A stretch of 57,349 nucleotides of DNA. It comes from Halieaceae bacterium UBA5085 (lineage in GTDB: Bacteria > Pseudomonadota > Gammaproteobacteria > Pseudomonadales > Halieaceae). Position 1 is the first letter of the stretch, and every line of letters starts with the position of its first letter. Under the pieces are notes generated by a model that saw only the letters and a list, made by a program, of their open reading frames with translations, made no database searches and was not told the origin of the DNA. Below, one piece after another: positions 23,364-32,439 of the stretch. Location of the stretch: assembly GCA_002414665.1 (NCBI GenBank), contig DIAF01000045.1, positions 270,967 to 328,315 of the forward strand, read 5' to 3'. A program made the translations under genes and the position numbers.

Positions 23364-26300
23364 GAGATCGCCTCCTTGGATGTGAGGGGCGCAGAATCAA
23401 GCCCGGAGCGTGCCACTCCGTGCCTGAATAGCACAAACAATTGTGGCACCAGGAAGAACGATACCACTGTGGACAGCAGGACACCGCCGGCGATGGACAT
23501 GGCGAAGGGCGGCCAGAACTGGCTGCCCTCCAGAATCAGCGGCAGGAAGCCGCCGAACGTCGTGATTGTTGTGGACGTGATGTGGCGGCTGGAATCCATG
23601 ACGACACGTCGCACGGCATAGCGGCCACCACTCATGGCGCCACTGTCCTCCTGCAGTGCCGTCATGATGATAATCGCGGCGTTGATCGATACCCCGATTG
23701 ATCCAATAACGCCGATCAGGGCCTGAATGCCGAATGGATACTGGAAAATCGCCAGCGACAGCAGGCTCAGTCCGATGGAGCAGACGCAGACGACGCCCGC
23801 GACAGCGGACAGGCGCCAGGAATTGAAGGTCAGGACGATGGTGGCGATAAGCAGTGCGACAATCATCCCCATCGGTGCCATGATCTCGTTCACCACGCCG
23901 GCGCGTTCATCACTGTCGCCGCCAAAGCCATAGCGATAGCCTTCGGGCATGGCAATCGGCCTGGCCAGCAGGTCAGTGCGCAGCTGTTCAAGCGCTTCCT
24001 CGGGCAGCACACCGCGGGTCAGATAGGCCTGTACCGTATTGGTACGCTCGCCTTGATTCCGGCTGATGGGGCTGCGGGCAGGCAGCAGCTCGAAGCTTCC
24101 CAGGCTGTGCAAGGCCACCCCGGGTAAACCGTCGCCGCCGACACTTCCGCGCAACGGCAGGTGCAGACTGCCGATATCGCCGGGGCTGCGCCAGCGCGAC
24201 TCGTCCAGCCGGGCAACGACCGGCAGCCGCTCGGTTCCCTCGAGCACTTCACCGCCGCTGATACCCTGCAGTGCGGTTTCCAGGGCCGCCGCGATATCGC
24301 GCTGGCTGAGACCGGCAAGCTGCATGCGCATCGTGTCACCGTGGAACACCCATTTTGGTGCCCCACCGGCGAGGCTGCTATTGGTATGGGTCACATCCGG
24401 GAGCTGCTCCATGCGCAAACGGAATGCCTCGCCGAGTTCGCGCAGTACATCGAGATTATCGCCATAAATTTCGATTTCCAGCGGCGCCATCACGGGCGGT
24501 CCCTGGTCTATGCCCCGGACGATAATGCGTGCCTCCGGGTAGTCCCGATCGACAGCACGCTGCAGCCGCCGGATGAGGTCATCGGTTGCACGCGCATCGG
24601 TCGTCAGCACCAGCGCCTCCGCCCAGCTGGGCATCGCCTCGCGGGTGCGAAACATGTTGTAGTAGAACGGCGGTGCACTTTCACCGATGGTCCAGTCCAC
24701 CCGTCGCACCAGCGGCTCCTGGCGCAGGTCCCGGTCGAGCCGGCGGACCAGGGCGGTGGTGTCGTCAATGGATCGCCCATCGGGCAGCTTGACCTGCAGG
24801 TACATCTGGTCCCTGTCGGTGCCCGGGAAGAACTGTGCGGTAAGCGTGGGGAAGGTAAGAAAACCCGTGACAGGCAAGACCAGGGCCAGGGCCACCGAGC
24901 TCGCAGGGTATCGCAGCGACCAGTCCAGTGCGCGCACCAGCAGGGAGCCGGGTGTGCCGCTGGCAATACCCATCTCCCACCAATGGCCGCTGCGCGCCAG
25001 CCCTCTGGGCAACAGCCACGCGGCGAGCACCGGTGTGACGATCAGCGCCAGCAGCAGTGAACCGGTCAGCATGATGACCACGGCGATGGCGATCGAGCCC
25101 ATGAAGTCCCCAGCGGGCCCCGGCAAGATCACCATCGGGGTAAATGCCAGTACTGTCGTCACCGTGGAGGAGAGCAGCGGAATGCGCAGGCGGGACACGG
25201 CCCCGGTGATTGATGAGAGCGGACTGTCGCCGTGATCGATCAGGCGCTTGCGGATTTCATCGGTCATCACGATTGAGCCATCGACCAGCAAACCGAGTGC
25301 AACAACCAGCCCGGTGACAGACATCTGGTGGATGGCGATGCCCGAGTGATAGAGCACAGTGATCGAAAATAATGTGCAGAGGGGCAGGATACATGCGACC
25401 ACCACCGCGGCGCGCCAGCCCATGGTGAACAGCAACACCAGCAGTACCAGCGCTACGCCAAGCGCAAGATTGCCTACCACGCTGCGCAGGCGCTCCTCGG
25501 TGTACACACTCTGGTCGTAGCTGATGTCGATGCTGACACCCTGCGGCGCCAGCTGTCTGTAGTTCTCCAGAAAGCCGGTGAACTCCGCTGCCCAGCGGTC
25601 GACTTGCAGGCCATCTTTCATGGCGACGCCAATCAGGATGCCCTCAGCGCCCTCGACCAGCACCCGAGAGTCCGGCGGGGTGGCGTGCGCGCGATACACC
25701 TCCGCGATATCCCCGACACGGATGGAGCCTCCATCCCCCGTTGTGCGCAGCAGCACATCGCGTATTTGCGCGGTGCCGTCATACACGCCATCGATTTCAA
25801 TGAGGAAGTCGTTGCCATGTCCGGTGCTGCGTCCCGCCGCGATGCGCGGGTCTGCGCCGCGCAGGGCGTCGGCAACGTCCGCTGCGCTCAGGCCTGTGCT
25901 CGCCAGCGCCACTTCATCGATGGCAACACGAATTTCCTCGCGGGGCTCACCGAAAAGGTCGACCCGCTCGGTGCCATTGAAATTCCGTGCGGCGTCCGCA
26001 AAATCCAGTGCGATACGGTGGATCAATGAGAGCGGTGCGGTGTTCCCCGCTTCAGCCCGCAAAGCCACCAGCATGGTATAGGACTTGAGCCGGTCGTCAT
26101 CAAACAGGGGGGCACTCGCGCCCGGAGGAAACTGCGCCGCAGCGTCCGCCAGTGCATCCCGGATTTCTGACCAGCTGCGCTCTATGTCGGCATCGGAAAG
26201 ACTTTCCACCAGGGAGACGGTGAGGCTGGACACTCCCGTGGCCGAGCTCGAGTTGAGCTCGTCGATCTCGGCGATCTGGCGCAGCGCATCCTCCAGTGGA

Positions 26301-26491
26301 CGGGTAATGATCGCTTCGACGCGGGCGGGGTCGGCACCCGGGTAAAAGGTTGTCACATGGGCAACAAAGTTGGTGATGGTCGGGTCTTCCTGCCGTGCAA
26401 TGGAGCGCAAACTGGCGATCCCGACCGCCAGAATGACCAGCACCAGCAAGGTAAAATAGCGTGTGTTGTTGTAGAGCAGGCGAGCCAGCAT
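23360..26491 (-). CDS. RND family efflux pump, inner-membrane subunit
   Basis: 1043 residues, full length for an AcrB-type pump: an N-terminal helix (YFTLLVLVILAVGIASL), two large periplasmic loops, and two sets of transmembrane helices. Substituted proton-relay positions stand out: helix 4 reads VALGLLVDGSIVMTDE, where AcrB has two adjacent Asp, and helix 10 reads GSIGVSINAAIIIM, where AcrB has a Lys. Such variants occur in other RND subfamilies. It sits 2 bp after the adaptor gene. No outer-membrane channel gene is nearby, so it would need a shared TolC-like partner. Substrate unknown. Confidence 0.94.
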   Translation of the reverse strand: MLARLLYNNTRYFTLLVLVILAVGIASLRSIARQEDPTITNFVAHVTTFYPGADPARVEAIITRPLEDALRQIAEIDELNSSSATGVSSLTVSLVESLSDADIERSWSEIRDALADAAAQFPPGASAPLFDDDRLKSYTMLVALRAEAGNTAPLSLIHRIALDFADAARNFNGTERVDLFGEPREEIRVAIDEVALASTGLSAADVADALRGADPRIAAGRSTGHGNDFLIEIDGVYDGTAQIRDVLLRTTGDGGSIRVGDIAEVYRAHATPPDSRVLVEGAEGILIGVAMKDGLQVDRWAAEFTGFLENYRQLAPQGVSIDISYDQSVYTEERLRSVVGNLALGVALVLLVLLFTMGWRAAVVVACILPLCTLFSITVLYHSGIAIHQMSVTGLVVALGLLVDGSIVMTDEIRKRLIDHGDSPLSSITGAVSRLRIPLLSSTVTTVLAFTPMVILPGPAGDFMGSIAIAVVIMLTGSLLLALIVTPVLAAWLLPRGLARSGHWWEMGIASGTPGSLLVRALDWSLRYPASSVALALVLPVTGFLTFPTLTAQFFPGTDRDQMYLQVKLPDGRSIDDTTALVRRLDRDLRQEPLVRRVDWTIGESAPPFYYNMFRTREAMPSWAEALVLTTDARATDDLIRRLQRAVDRDYPEARIIVRGIDQGPPVMAPLEIEIYGDNLDVLRELGEAFRLRMEQLPDVTHTNSSLAGGAPKWVFHGDTMRMQLAGLSQRDIAAALETALQGISGGEVLEGTERLPVVARLDESRWRSPGDIGSLHLPLRGSVGGDGLPGVALHSLGSFELLPARSPISRNQGERTNTVQAYLTRGVLPEEALEQLRTDLLARPIAMPEGYRYGFGGDSDERAGVVNEIMAPMGMIVALLIATIVLTFNSWRLSAVAGVVCVCSIGLSLLSLAIFQYPFGIQALIGVIGSIGVSINAAIIIMTALQEDSGAMSGGRYAVRRVVMDSSRHITSTTITTFGGFLPLILEGSQFWPPFAMSIAGGVLLSTVVSFFLVPQLFVLFRHGVARSGLDSAPLTSKEAIS

Positions 26492-26493
26492 GA

Positions 26494-27612
26494 TCAGCGC
26501 TCCAGTGCCTGCACCGCGGTACCTGCGGCGATGCGATGTACACCATCGGCGACCACAGGCTGGCCGTCCAGCAGGCTGCCTCGCACAAAGGCCCGGTCAT
26601 CGTCGACGGACAGCACTTCGACCGCTTCCCGCAGTGCAACCTGGGTCCCGTCCTGCTGCTCGCTGATCCGCAGCACCGTCCAGGCACCCCGTTCGCCCTC
26701 AAGCAGTGCGCTGATCGGCACCCAGCCGCCGCGTGCCTGCACTGTGCGCTCCAGGCGCAGACTGACGGTTTCACCATCCAGTACTGCCGCGGTCGGCGGC
26801 AGGTCAAAAACGGCCAGAGCCGTATGTGTGCGGGTGTCAACGTCACGGCGCAGCGCCCGCAGTTTCGCACTGATTGCGCCGCTGCGCAGGTCCAGCAGAT
26901 AGCTTTGTCCGGGCGCCAGTGCGTCGAAATGGCTGGCAGGGATGCCGAGACGGGCTTCCAGCCTGTCAACGGAGACCAGCTGCAGGACCGGCTCTCCCGC
27001 CTGCAGCACGGTGCCCGGGTCCAGGTGGCGCGCTGCTACAACGCCGTCATAGGGTGCGCGCAAGGCAGACTTTTCCAGGTTGATATCAAGGGTTTCCAGT
27101 CGTGCAAGCAGGGCGGACCTGCGACTGGCCAGCGCCTCCGCAGTCAACCGTGTTTCGTCAAACTCCTGTGCCGACACCGCACCGGTCTCCCGCAGCTGCG
27201 CGCTGCGCTTGAGGCGCAGGCGCGCCAGTTGCAGTTCTGCATCGATACTGGCGAGGTCAGCCGCTGCCACATCCCTTTGCGCCTTTAACTGGCGTGTATC
27301 CAATTGCCCGAGGACCTGTCCGGCCTTGACCGCGAGCCCTTCCTCGGCGTCAAGCGCCAGAAGCAGACCGGGGATTTCGAAGGCGAGCTGTGCCCGGGCC
27401 TTCGCCTGCACCAGGCCAGAAAGCCGCAAGGCCTCGCGATAACTTTGTTCCTCCATAAAAGGCAGCACAGTGACCGGAAGGGGAGCAGGCGCGGGCTGTC
27501 CTGCAGAACCCGCGCGCAGCGTAATCTCCGCGGTCAGTACCGCGGTCATCAGCACGGCGGCGGTACTGCTGAGTAGAAATACGGAGTAGCGAGAACGAGC
27601 TGTTTTGGGCAT
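26494..27612 (-). CDS. RND efflux periplasmic adaptor subunit (membrane fusion protein)
   Basis: 372 residues, first gene of the efflux operon. An N-terminal hydrophobic anchor (Y-S-V-F-L-L-S-S-T-A-A-V-L-M-T-A) precedes the barrel-sandwich lipoyl halves (GLVQAKARAQLAFEIPGLLL and LRAPYDGVVAARHLDPGTVLQAGEPVLQLV) flanking a coiled-coil hairpin of about 80 residues, then a beta-barrel domain. It would bridge the pump and an outer-membrane channel. The ATG is at 27612, and the tandem operator candidates lie 13-53 bp upstream. Confidence 0.93.
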   Translation of the reverse strand: MPKTARSRYSVFLLSSTAAVLMTAVLTAEITLRAGSAGQPAPAPLPVTVLPFMEEQSYREALRLSGLVQAKARAQLAFEIPGLLLALDAEEGLAVKAGQVLGQLDTRQLKAQRDVAAADLASIDAELQLARLRLKRSAQLRETGAVSAQEFDETRLTAEALASRRSALLARLETLDINLEKSALRAPYDGVVAARHLDPGTVLQAGEPVLQLVSVDRLEARLGIPASHFDALAPGQSYLLDLRSGAISAKLRALRRDVDTRTHTALAVFDLPPTAAVLDGETVSLRLERTVQARGGWVPISALLEGERGAWTVLRISEQQDGTQVALREAVEVLSVDDDRAFVRGSLLDGQPVVADGVHRIAAGTAVQALER

Positions 27613-27624
27613 GGGAGCGCCTAT

Positions 27625-27665
27625 ATGTTAATAGCCTTAACATGCAATGTTAGAGCATTTAACAT
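27625..27665. promoter_or_regulatory. Two tandem 19-bp operator candidates upstream of the RND operon
   Basis: ATGTTAATAGCCTTAACAT (27625-27643) is a palindrome with perfect 7-bp arms, and ATGTTAGAGCATTTAACAT (27647-27665) repeats it with 6-bp arms. Their centres are 22 bp apart, two helical turns, so two dimers could sit on the same DNA face. The size, symmetry and place upstream of an operon ending in a TetR gene make that protein the obvious ligand. Confidence 0.65.
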
Positions 27666-27742
27666 GTAATGGAAAGCAGCATCTCACAGTTAATGTGCTT
27701 GTCGGTTGGCGGCAGCCTGAAGCGCAGTGCCTCAAACGCCGG

Positions 27743-27771
27743 TTGCAGCCAGCGGGGGATTCAGGGAGAAT
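27743..27771 (+). promoter_or_regulatory. Promoter candidate for the 4.5S RNA gene
   Basis: TTGCAG (27743-27748), 17 bp, GAGAAT (27766-27771). The predicted start, 7-8 nt after the -10, coincides with the first paired base of the 4.5S RNA at 27779. Confidence 0.5.
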
Positions 27772-27778
27772 GCCGCCC

Positions 27779-27888
27779 GGCGACCCGGGTGGTCCCCTCG
27801 CAACGCCAGGTAGCGAACCCCGCCAGGCCCGGAAGGGAGCAACGGTAGTTACTGACGCGTGTGCCGGGGTGTGGCTGCCCGGGTTGCC
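27779..27888 (+). ncRNA. ffs: 4.5S signal recognition particle RNA
   Basis: About 110 nt. The ends pair as one long helix (GGCGACCCGGG at 27779 with CCCGGGTTGCC at 27878-27888, one G-U pair). The apical domain has the universal Ffh-binding core: CCAGGCCCGGAAGGGAGCA includes the GGAA tetraloop and the symmetric and asymmetric internal loops, with GACGCGTGTGCCGGG returning as in E. coli ffs. It binds Ffh to target nascent membrane proteins. It lies 74 bp upstream of dnaX. Confidence 0.95.
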
Positions 27889-27962
27889 TCTTTCCCGAAT
27901 TGCCTGTGCCCCGTCCCCGGGGGTGGTGTATCCTTTGCGCTTTTCGGCAAGGCCAGTTTGAC

Positions 27963-29666
27963 ATGTCGTATCAGGTACTCGCACGCAAGTGGCGGCCCCG
28001 TCGTTTCAGTGAAATGGTGGGCCAGGAGCATGTATTACAAGCGCTGGTAAACGCGCTGGATCACGACAGGCTCCACCACGCCTACCTGTTCACCGGCACC
28101 CGCGGCGTGGGTAAGACCACGATCGCACGCATACTCGCGAAAAGTCTTAACTGCGAAGCAGGGGTCAGCTCGGAACCCTGTGGGGCCTGTAGCTCCTGCA
28201 TGGAAATTGCCGAGGGGCGCAGTGTCGACCTGCTGGAAGTAGATGCCGCCTCGCGTACCAAGGTGGAAGACACACGCGAGTTGCTGGAGAACGTGCAGTA
28301 TGCCCCCACGCGTTCGCGCTACAAGGTCTACCTGATTGACGAAGTGCACATGCTGTCCAACAGCAGTTTTAATGCGTTGCTGAAAACGCTCGAGGAGCCA
28401 CCGCCGCACGTCAAGTTCCTGCTCGCCACCACAGACCCGCAGAAACTGCCGGCCACCGTGCTCTCGCGCTGCCTGCAATTCAACCTGAAAAACATGGTGC
28501 CAGAGCAGATTGCAGCCCATTTGTCCGCGGTGCTTGACGCCGAGATGATTCGCTACGAGGAACCCGCACTGTGGCTGCTTGGACGGTCGGCAGACGGGAG
28601 TATGCGCGATGCGCTGAGTCTTACAGACCAGGCGATTGCGTTTGGCGCGGGCGCGATCACCGAAGCGGGCGTGCGCAGCATGCTGGGCACCGTGGACATG
28701 AGCTTCGTCTATGCGGTGCTGGAGGCGGTGGCGGCGGGAGATGCGGCAGCCGCGCTCGCCGCAGTGGCGCATATGGCGGAGCACGCACCGGACTTTGAGT
28801 CCGGTCTGGATGAATTGCTGTCACTCTTGCACCGTGTCGCGGTCACGCAGATGCTGCCCGACCATAGCGACAACAGCCGTGGAGACGGCGAGCGCGTGGC
28901 GCGTCTGGCCCTCTCGCTGACCGCGGAAGACGCGCAGCTGTTTTACCAGATGGCCCTGAATGGCAAGCGCGATCTCCCGCACGCAGCTGACCCCCGCAGC
29001 GGGTTTGAAATGACCGTGTTACGGATGCTCGCCTTCCGCCCCCTGGTTCTGCCCGATGATGGCAGCCTGATTCCATCCGCAGACGACGCACCGGGCACGG
29101 CCGGCCCAGCCACATCAAATCACCGCGGCGCTGCAGCGCCGATGCCGGCTGCGCCGGTTGTAAAGACCTCGGCGGCGGCCGTTGAAACGCCTGAAGCCGC
29201 ACCGGCACCCCCTGCGGAGCCACCCCAGGCTTCCGCCGGGGCCAGTGTGCAACTCGACCGCGCCGGCCCGCCAGCGCTGACCTCCTGTGCAGACTGGCCG
29301 GATCTGCTGGAGCGCCTGGGCCTGGCTGGTATGGTCCTGAGCATCGCATCACACTGCGCACTAGAGGCGCAGCAGGGCAGCGACTTTCGGTTTGTACTCG
29401 ACGACAACCAGCTTGGGCTTTTCAACCCGGGGCACGCAGAGCGTATCCGACTGGCATTGCAGAACTACTTCGATACACCGGTGTCAGTGTCCATAGAACC
29501 CGGTCGGCCCACTTCGGAAACGCCGGCGATGCGCATTGCGCGGTACAAGCAGGAGCGGCAACGCGCAGCTGAGGCAGCGATCGAATCCGACGCGCGCGTG
29601 CAACGGCTGATTCAGCGCTTTGATGGCGAACTGGATCGCACCTCCATTACCCCTCTGGAACCTTGA
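27963..29666 (+). CDS. dnaX: DNA polymerase III subunits tau/gamma
   Basis: 567 residues from the ATG at 27963 (MSYQVLARKWRPRRF). Clamp-loader AAA+ features are Walker A GTRGVGKTTIARILA, the C4 zinc module (CEAG, CGACSSC), Walker B LIDEVHMLS, and the SRC sensor LSRCLQF. After about residue 370 comes a Pro/Ala-rich linker and a C-terminal domain for polymerase contact (tau-type). The E. coli slippery site A-AAA-AAG is not visible, so the short gamma form may not be made by the same frameshift. ybaB and recR follow in the conserved order. Confidence 0.96.
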   Translation: MSYQVLARKWRPRRFSEMVGQEHVLQALVNALDHDRLHHAYLFTGTRGVGKTTIARILAKSLNCEAGVSSEPCGACSSCMEIAEGRSVDLLEVDAASRTKVEDTRELLENVQYAPTRSRYKVYLIDEVHMLSNSSFNALLKTLEEPPPHVKFLLATTDPQKLPATVLSRCLQFNLKNMVPEQIAAHLSAVLDAEMIRYEEPALWLLGRSADGSMRDALSLTDQAIAFGAGAITEAGVRSMLGTVDMSFVYAVLEAVAAGDAAAALAAVAHMAEHAPDFESGLDELLSLLHRVAVTQMLPDHSDNSRGDGERVARLALSLTAEDAQLFYQMALNGKRDLPHAADPRSGFEMTVLRMLAFRPLVLPDDGSLIPSADDAPGTAGPATSNHRGAAAPMPAAPVVKTSAAAVETPEAAPAPPAEPPQASAGASVQLDRAGPPALTSCADWPDLLERLGLAGMVLSIASHCALEAQQGSDFRFVLDDNQLGLFNPGHAERIRLALQNYFDTPVSVSIEPGRPTSETPAMRIARYKQERQRAAEAAIESDARVQRLIQRFDGELDRTSITPLEP

Positions 29667-29675
29667 GGAAACGAC

Positions 29676-29996
29676 ATGAAAGGCATTACCGACCTGATGC
29701 AACAGGCGCAGAAAATGCAGGCCGACATGCAGAAGGCGCAGGAAGAACTGGCACAGAAAGAGGTCACGGGAGAGGCCGCCGCGGGCCTTGTACGGGTAAC
29801 GATGAACGGCCGTCATGATGTCAAGCGCGTGCGTATTGACGACAGCGTCCTCAGCGAGTCCCGCGAGGTACTGGAGGATCTGCTCGCCGCTGCGGTCAAT
29901 GACGCCGTGCGTCGGGTGGAAGAGCAGAATAAGGAGTCCATGGCGGGCCTGGCCGCCGGGCTCAACCTGCCGCCCGGTTTCAAGCTGCCGTTTTGA
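29676..29996 (+). CDS. ybaB: YbaB/EbfC nucleoid-associated protein
   Basis: 106 residues. The family pattern is complete: an N-terminal helix with QQAQKMQADMQKAQEELAQKEVTGEAAAGLVRVTMNG-like composition, VKRVRIDDSVL, and a C-terminal helix around AVNDAVRRVEEQNKESM. It binds DNA as a dimer. The dnaX-ybaB-recR order is widespread in bacteria. The dnaX stop is 9 bp before its ATG. Confidence 0.96.
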   Translation: MKGITDLMQQAQKMQADMQKAQEELAQKEVTGEAAAGLVRVTMNGRHDVKRVRIDDSVLSESREVLEDLLAAAVNDAVRRVEEQNKESMAGLAAGLNLPPGFKLPF

Positions 29997-30003
29997 GCGC
30001 GTC

Positions 30004-30612
30004 ATGAAGTTCAGCCCCGTCCTGGCGCAGTTGATTGATGCCCTGCGTTGTCTCCCCGGCGTTGGCCCGAAGTCCGCCCAGCGCATGTCCATGCACCTGC
30101 TGGAGCGCGACCGCGCCGGCGCACTGGCACTGGCCGAAGCATTGCGTGTCGCCATGGACCGCATCGATCACTGTTCCTTGTGCAGGAACTTCAGTGAGCA
30201 CGATGTCTGCGAAATCTGCAGTGATCCCCGTCGCGACCACCAGACGATATGCGTACTGGAAACCCCGGCTGACGTGCTCGCTGTCGAGCAGAGCGGCAGT
30301 TATCGCGGCCTGTATTTCGTGTTGATGGGGCACCTCTCACCTATCGACGGCATAGGCCCGGCTGAGATCGGTCTCGACAGGTTCCAGCAGCGGGTGATTG
30401 ATGAAGGCATCACCGAGGTCATTCTGGCGACAAACCCCACGGTGGAGGGTGAAGCAACCGCCTACTATCTTTCGGACATGTTGCTGCCCAGGGGCATTCG
30501 GGTTTCCCGCATTGCCCACGGCGTGCCTCTGGGCGGCGAGCTGGAATATGTTGATGGGAATACGCTGGCACACGCGTTCAGTGGCCGACGCCAGATGAGT
30601 GGAGAGGCCTGA
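30004..30612 (+). CDS. recR: Recombination mediator RecR
   Basis: 202 residues from the ATG at 30004. It contains the helix-hairpin-helix LRCLPGVGPKSAQRMSMHLL, the C4 zinc finger (CSLCRNFSEHDVCEIC), and the Toprim domain (ICVLETPADVLAVEQSG, VILATNPTVEGEATAYYL). With RecF and RecO it loads RecA at gaps. Its TGA is directly followed by the ATG of rnd. Confidence 0.96.
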   Translation: MKFSPVLAQLIDALRCLPGVGPKSAQRMSMHLLERDRAGALALAEALRVAMDRIDHCSLCRNFSEHDVCEICSDPRRDHQTICVLETPADVLAVEQSGSYRGLYFVLMGHLSPIDGIGPAEIGLDRFQQRVIDEGITEVILATNPTVEGEATAYYLSDMLLPRGIRVSRIAHGVPLGGELEYVDGNTLAHAFSGRRQMSGEA

Positions 30613-31728
30613 ATGCGGTGGCAGTTGATTGAATCGGATCTTGCGTTGCGGGCTCTGCTGGAGCGCTTTGCAGGCGCAGCTGCGGTTGCTATAGACACAG
30701 AGTTCATGCGGCGCAGCACCTTTTATCCGCAGGTGGCACTGGTGCAACTGTGTTTTGGCGAGGAAGCCTGGCTGGTGGATCCCCTGCAGGTGAATGACCT
30801 GCAACCCCTGAGGGAGCTGCTGCAAGCGGCGGAGACGGTCAAGGTGCTGCATTCCCCGAGCGAAGACCTGGAAGTGTTTGATCGCTGGTTGGGCGTACTG
30901 CCCGAGCCGCTGTTCGACACCCAGCGCGCCGCGGGATTACTGAATCTGGGCTTTGGCATGGGCTACCGCGCACTGGTGCTGGCCTGTGAGGGCGTGGATG
31001 TGCCCAAGGAAGAGACCCGGTCGGACTGGCTGCGTCGCCCTCTCAGCGCGGCACAGTGTGAGTACGCGGCACAGGACGTAGCCCATTTGTTGCCCCTGTG
31101 GCGTCGGCTGGCGGCAGACTGTGAGGCGCAGGGGAAGCTCGAATGGGTGCTTGCGGACGGGGCGGACGCACTCGCCGCGTATCGCGCATCCGGCGACCAC
31201 GGTGTATCCAGAATCAAGTCGGCCTGGAAGCTGGATCGCCGCGCGACAGGGCGTCTGTATGCACTTTGCGCGTGGCGGGATGCGACAGCCCGTCAGCGGG
31301 ACAAGCCGCGCGGCTGGGTTATTGACGATGCAGCCTGCTTCGGGCTTGCGGAGAAAGACCCGCAATCACTCACATCGCTGGAAAAGCTGGGCCTGCTGAG
31401 CGCAGGTTCACTGCGCCGTGATGGGGCGGCCCTGCTGCAGCTGCTGGCCGCACAGCGTGAGCTCTCGGAAGAGGCGCTGCCGCAGCGTTTGCCACAGCCG
31501 CTGGATCCTGCCGGGCGCAAGTTCGTGCAGGCGCTGAAGCAGCGGGCCCGTGAGATCGCTGCCGAACTCGGTTCTGTTCCCGAGGCACTGCTTGCCGCCC
31601 GCGACTACGAAGTTCTGCTGCGGCAGCACCGGGGAGAGGCGCTGGATGACCCCCAGAGCTGGTCCGGCTGGCGCCAGGAGCGAGTGATAGCGCCCTTGCG
31701 ACAGCTCTTGCTGGAGAGGGCGTCATGA
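30613..31728 (+). CDS. rnd: Ribonuclease D
   Basis: 371 residues. The DEDD exonuclease domain shows AVAIDTEFMRRSTFYP, LHSPSEDLEVF, and QCEYAAQDVAHLLPLW, giving the four acidic residues and the Tyr of the DEDDy type. The HRDC region follows with KLDRRATGRLYALCAWRDATARQRDKPRGWVIDD split over its helices. It trims 3' ends of tRNA precursors. It begins at the recR stop and overlaps ycgL by 4 bp. Confidence 0.95.
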   Translation: MRWQLIESDLALRALLERFAGAAAVAIDTEFMRRSTFYPQVALVQLCFGEEAWLVDPLQVNDLQPLRELLQAAETVKVLHSPSEDLEVFDRWLGVLPEPLFDTQRAAGLLNLGFGMGYRALVLACEGVDVPKEETRSDWLRRPLSAAQCEYAAQDVAHLLPLWRRLAADCEAQGKLEWVLADGADALAAYRASGDHGVSRIKSAWKLDRRATGRLYALCAWRDATARQRDKPRGWVIDDAACFGLAEKDPQSLTSLEKLGLLSAGSLRRDGAALLQLLAAQRELSEEALPQRLPQPLDPAGRKFVQALKQRAREIAAELGSVPEALLAARDYEVLLRQHRGEALDDPQSWSGWRQERVIAPLRQLLLERAS

Positions 31729-31997
31729 CGCGTATTTGCCAGGTACTCCGCAGCCCGCTGAAGCCTGAAATGTATCTTTACGTGGACAAGGCGGAGGGCT
31801 GCGCGCGCGTGCCCGAGTCGCTACTCGCGCGCTTCGGCGAGCCGCAACCTGTACTCGTACTGGCACTATCGCCATCGCGCAAACTTGCTCGCGTGAACGC
31901 CGCCGACGTATTGGCCGCCATCGAGTCGCAAGGTTTTTTTCTGCAAATGCCGCCTGCGGATGCAGTGTACACCAGGCAGGAGAGCGCCCGTGACTGA
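31725..31997 (+). CDS. ycgL: YcgL family protein
   Basis: 90 residues. The family signature is clear: CQVLRSPLKPEMYLYVDKAEG near the start, LLARFGEP and a FFLQMPP end. The structure of the E. coli homologue is known, but its function is not. The gene overlaps rnd by 4 bp and ycgN by 8 bp, so the three are co-translated. Confidence 0.93.
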   Translation: MTRICQVLRSPLKPEMYLYVDKAEGCARVPESLLARFGEPQPVLVLALSPSRKLARVNAADVLAAIESQGFFLQMPPADAVYTRQESARD

Positions 31998-32439
31998 CTG
32001 GTGGGAGCAGCCGCTGGAATCCCTGAATGCCGGGCAGTGGGAGGCGCTCTGCGATGGCTGTGCACGCTGTTGCCTGCATAAACTGGAGGATGCCGATAGC
32101 GGCGAGGTGTTCTATACCCGTGTGAGCTGTCGCTTTCTCGATACTGATACCTGTCGCTGTCGAGACTACCGGCATCGCAGCAGCCTGGTGGCGGACTGTA
32201 TTACACTGGGTCCGGGCAATATCGAGGACGCGTTGAGCTGGTTGCCTGCAACCTGTGCCTACCGCTTGCGCGCCCGTGGAGAGCCGCTGTATGCCTGGCA
32301 TCCGCTGCTGTCCGGTGATGCCGCGACCGTGCACACGGCGGGCATTTCCGTGCGCGGACGTGTAGTCTCGGAATTGCATGTGCACCCCGACAGCTATGAA
32401 GAGCAGATTGTCCACTGGGTAGAGGAGGGCACGCGATGA
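31990..32439 (+). CDS. ycgN: YcgN family cysteine-cluster protein
   Basis: 149 residues from the GTG at 31990. Two Cys clusters define the family: LCDGCARCCLHKLED and SCRFLDTDTCRCRDY, followed by CITL and W-L-P-A-T-C-A-Y-R. The family is thought to bind metal, probably zinc or iron-sulphur, but has no proven role. It overlaps the next membrane-protein gene by 4 bp. Confidence 0.93.
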   Translation: MTDWWEQPLESLNAGQWEALCDGCARCCLHKLEDADSGEVFYTRVSCRFLDTDTCRCRDYRHRSSLVADCITLGPGNIEDALSWLPATCAYRLRARGEPLYAWHPLLSGDAATVHTAGISVRGRVVSELHVHPDSYEEQIVHWVEEGTR

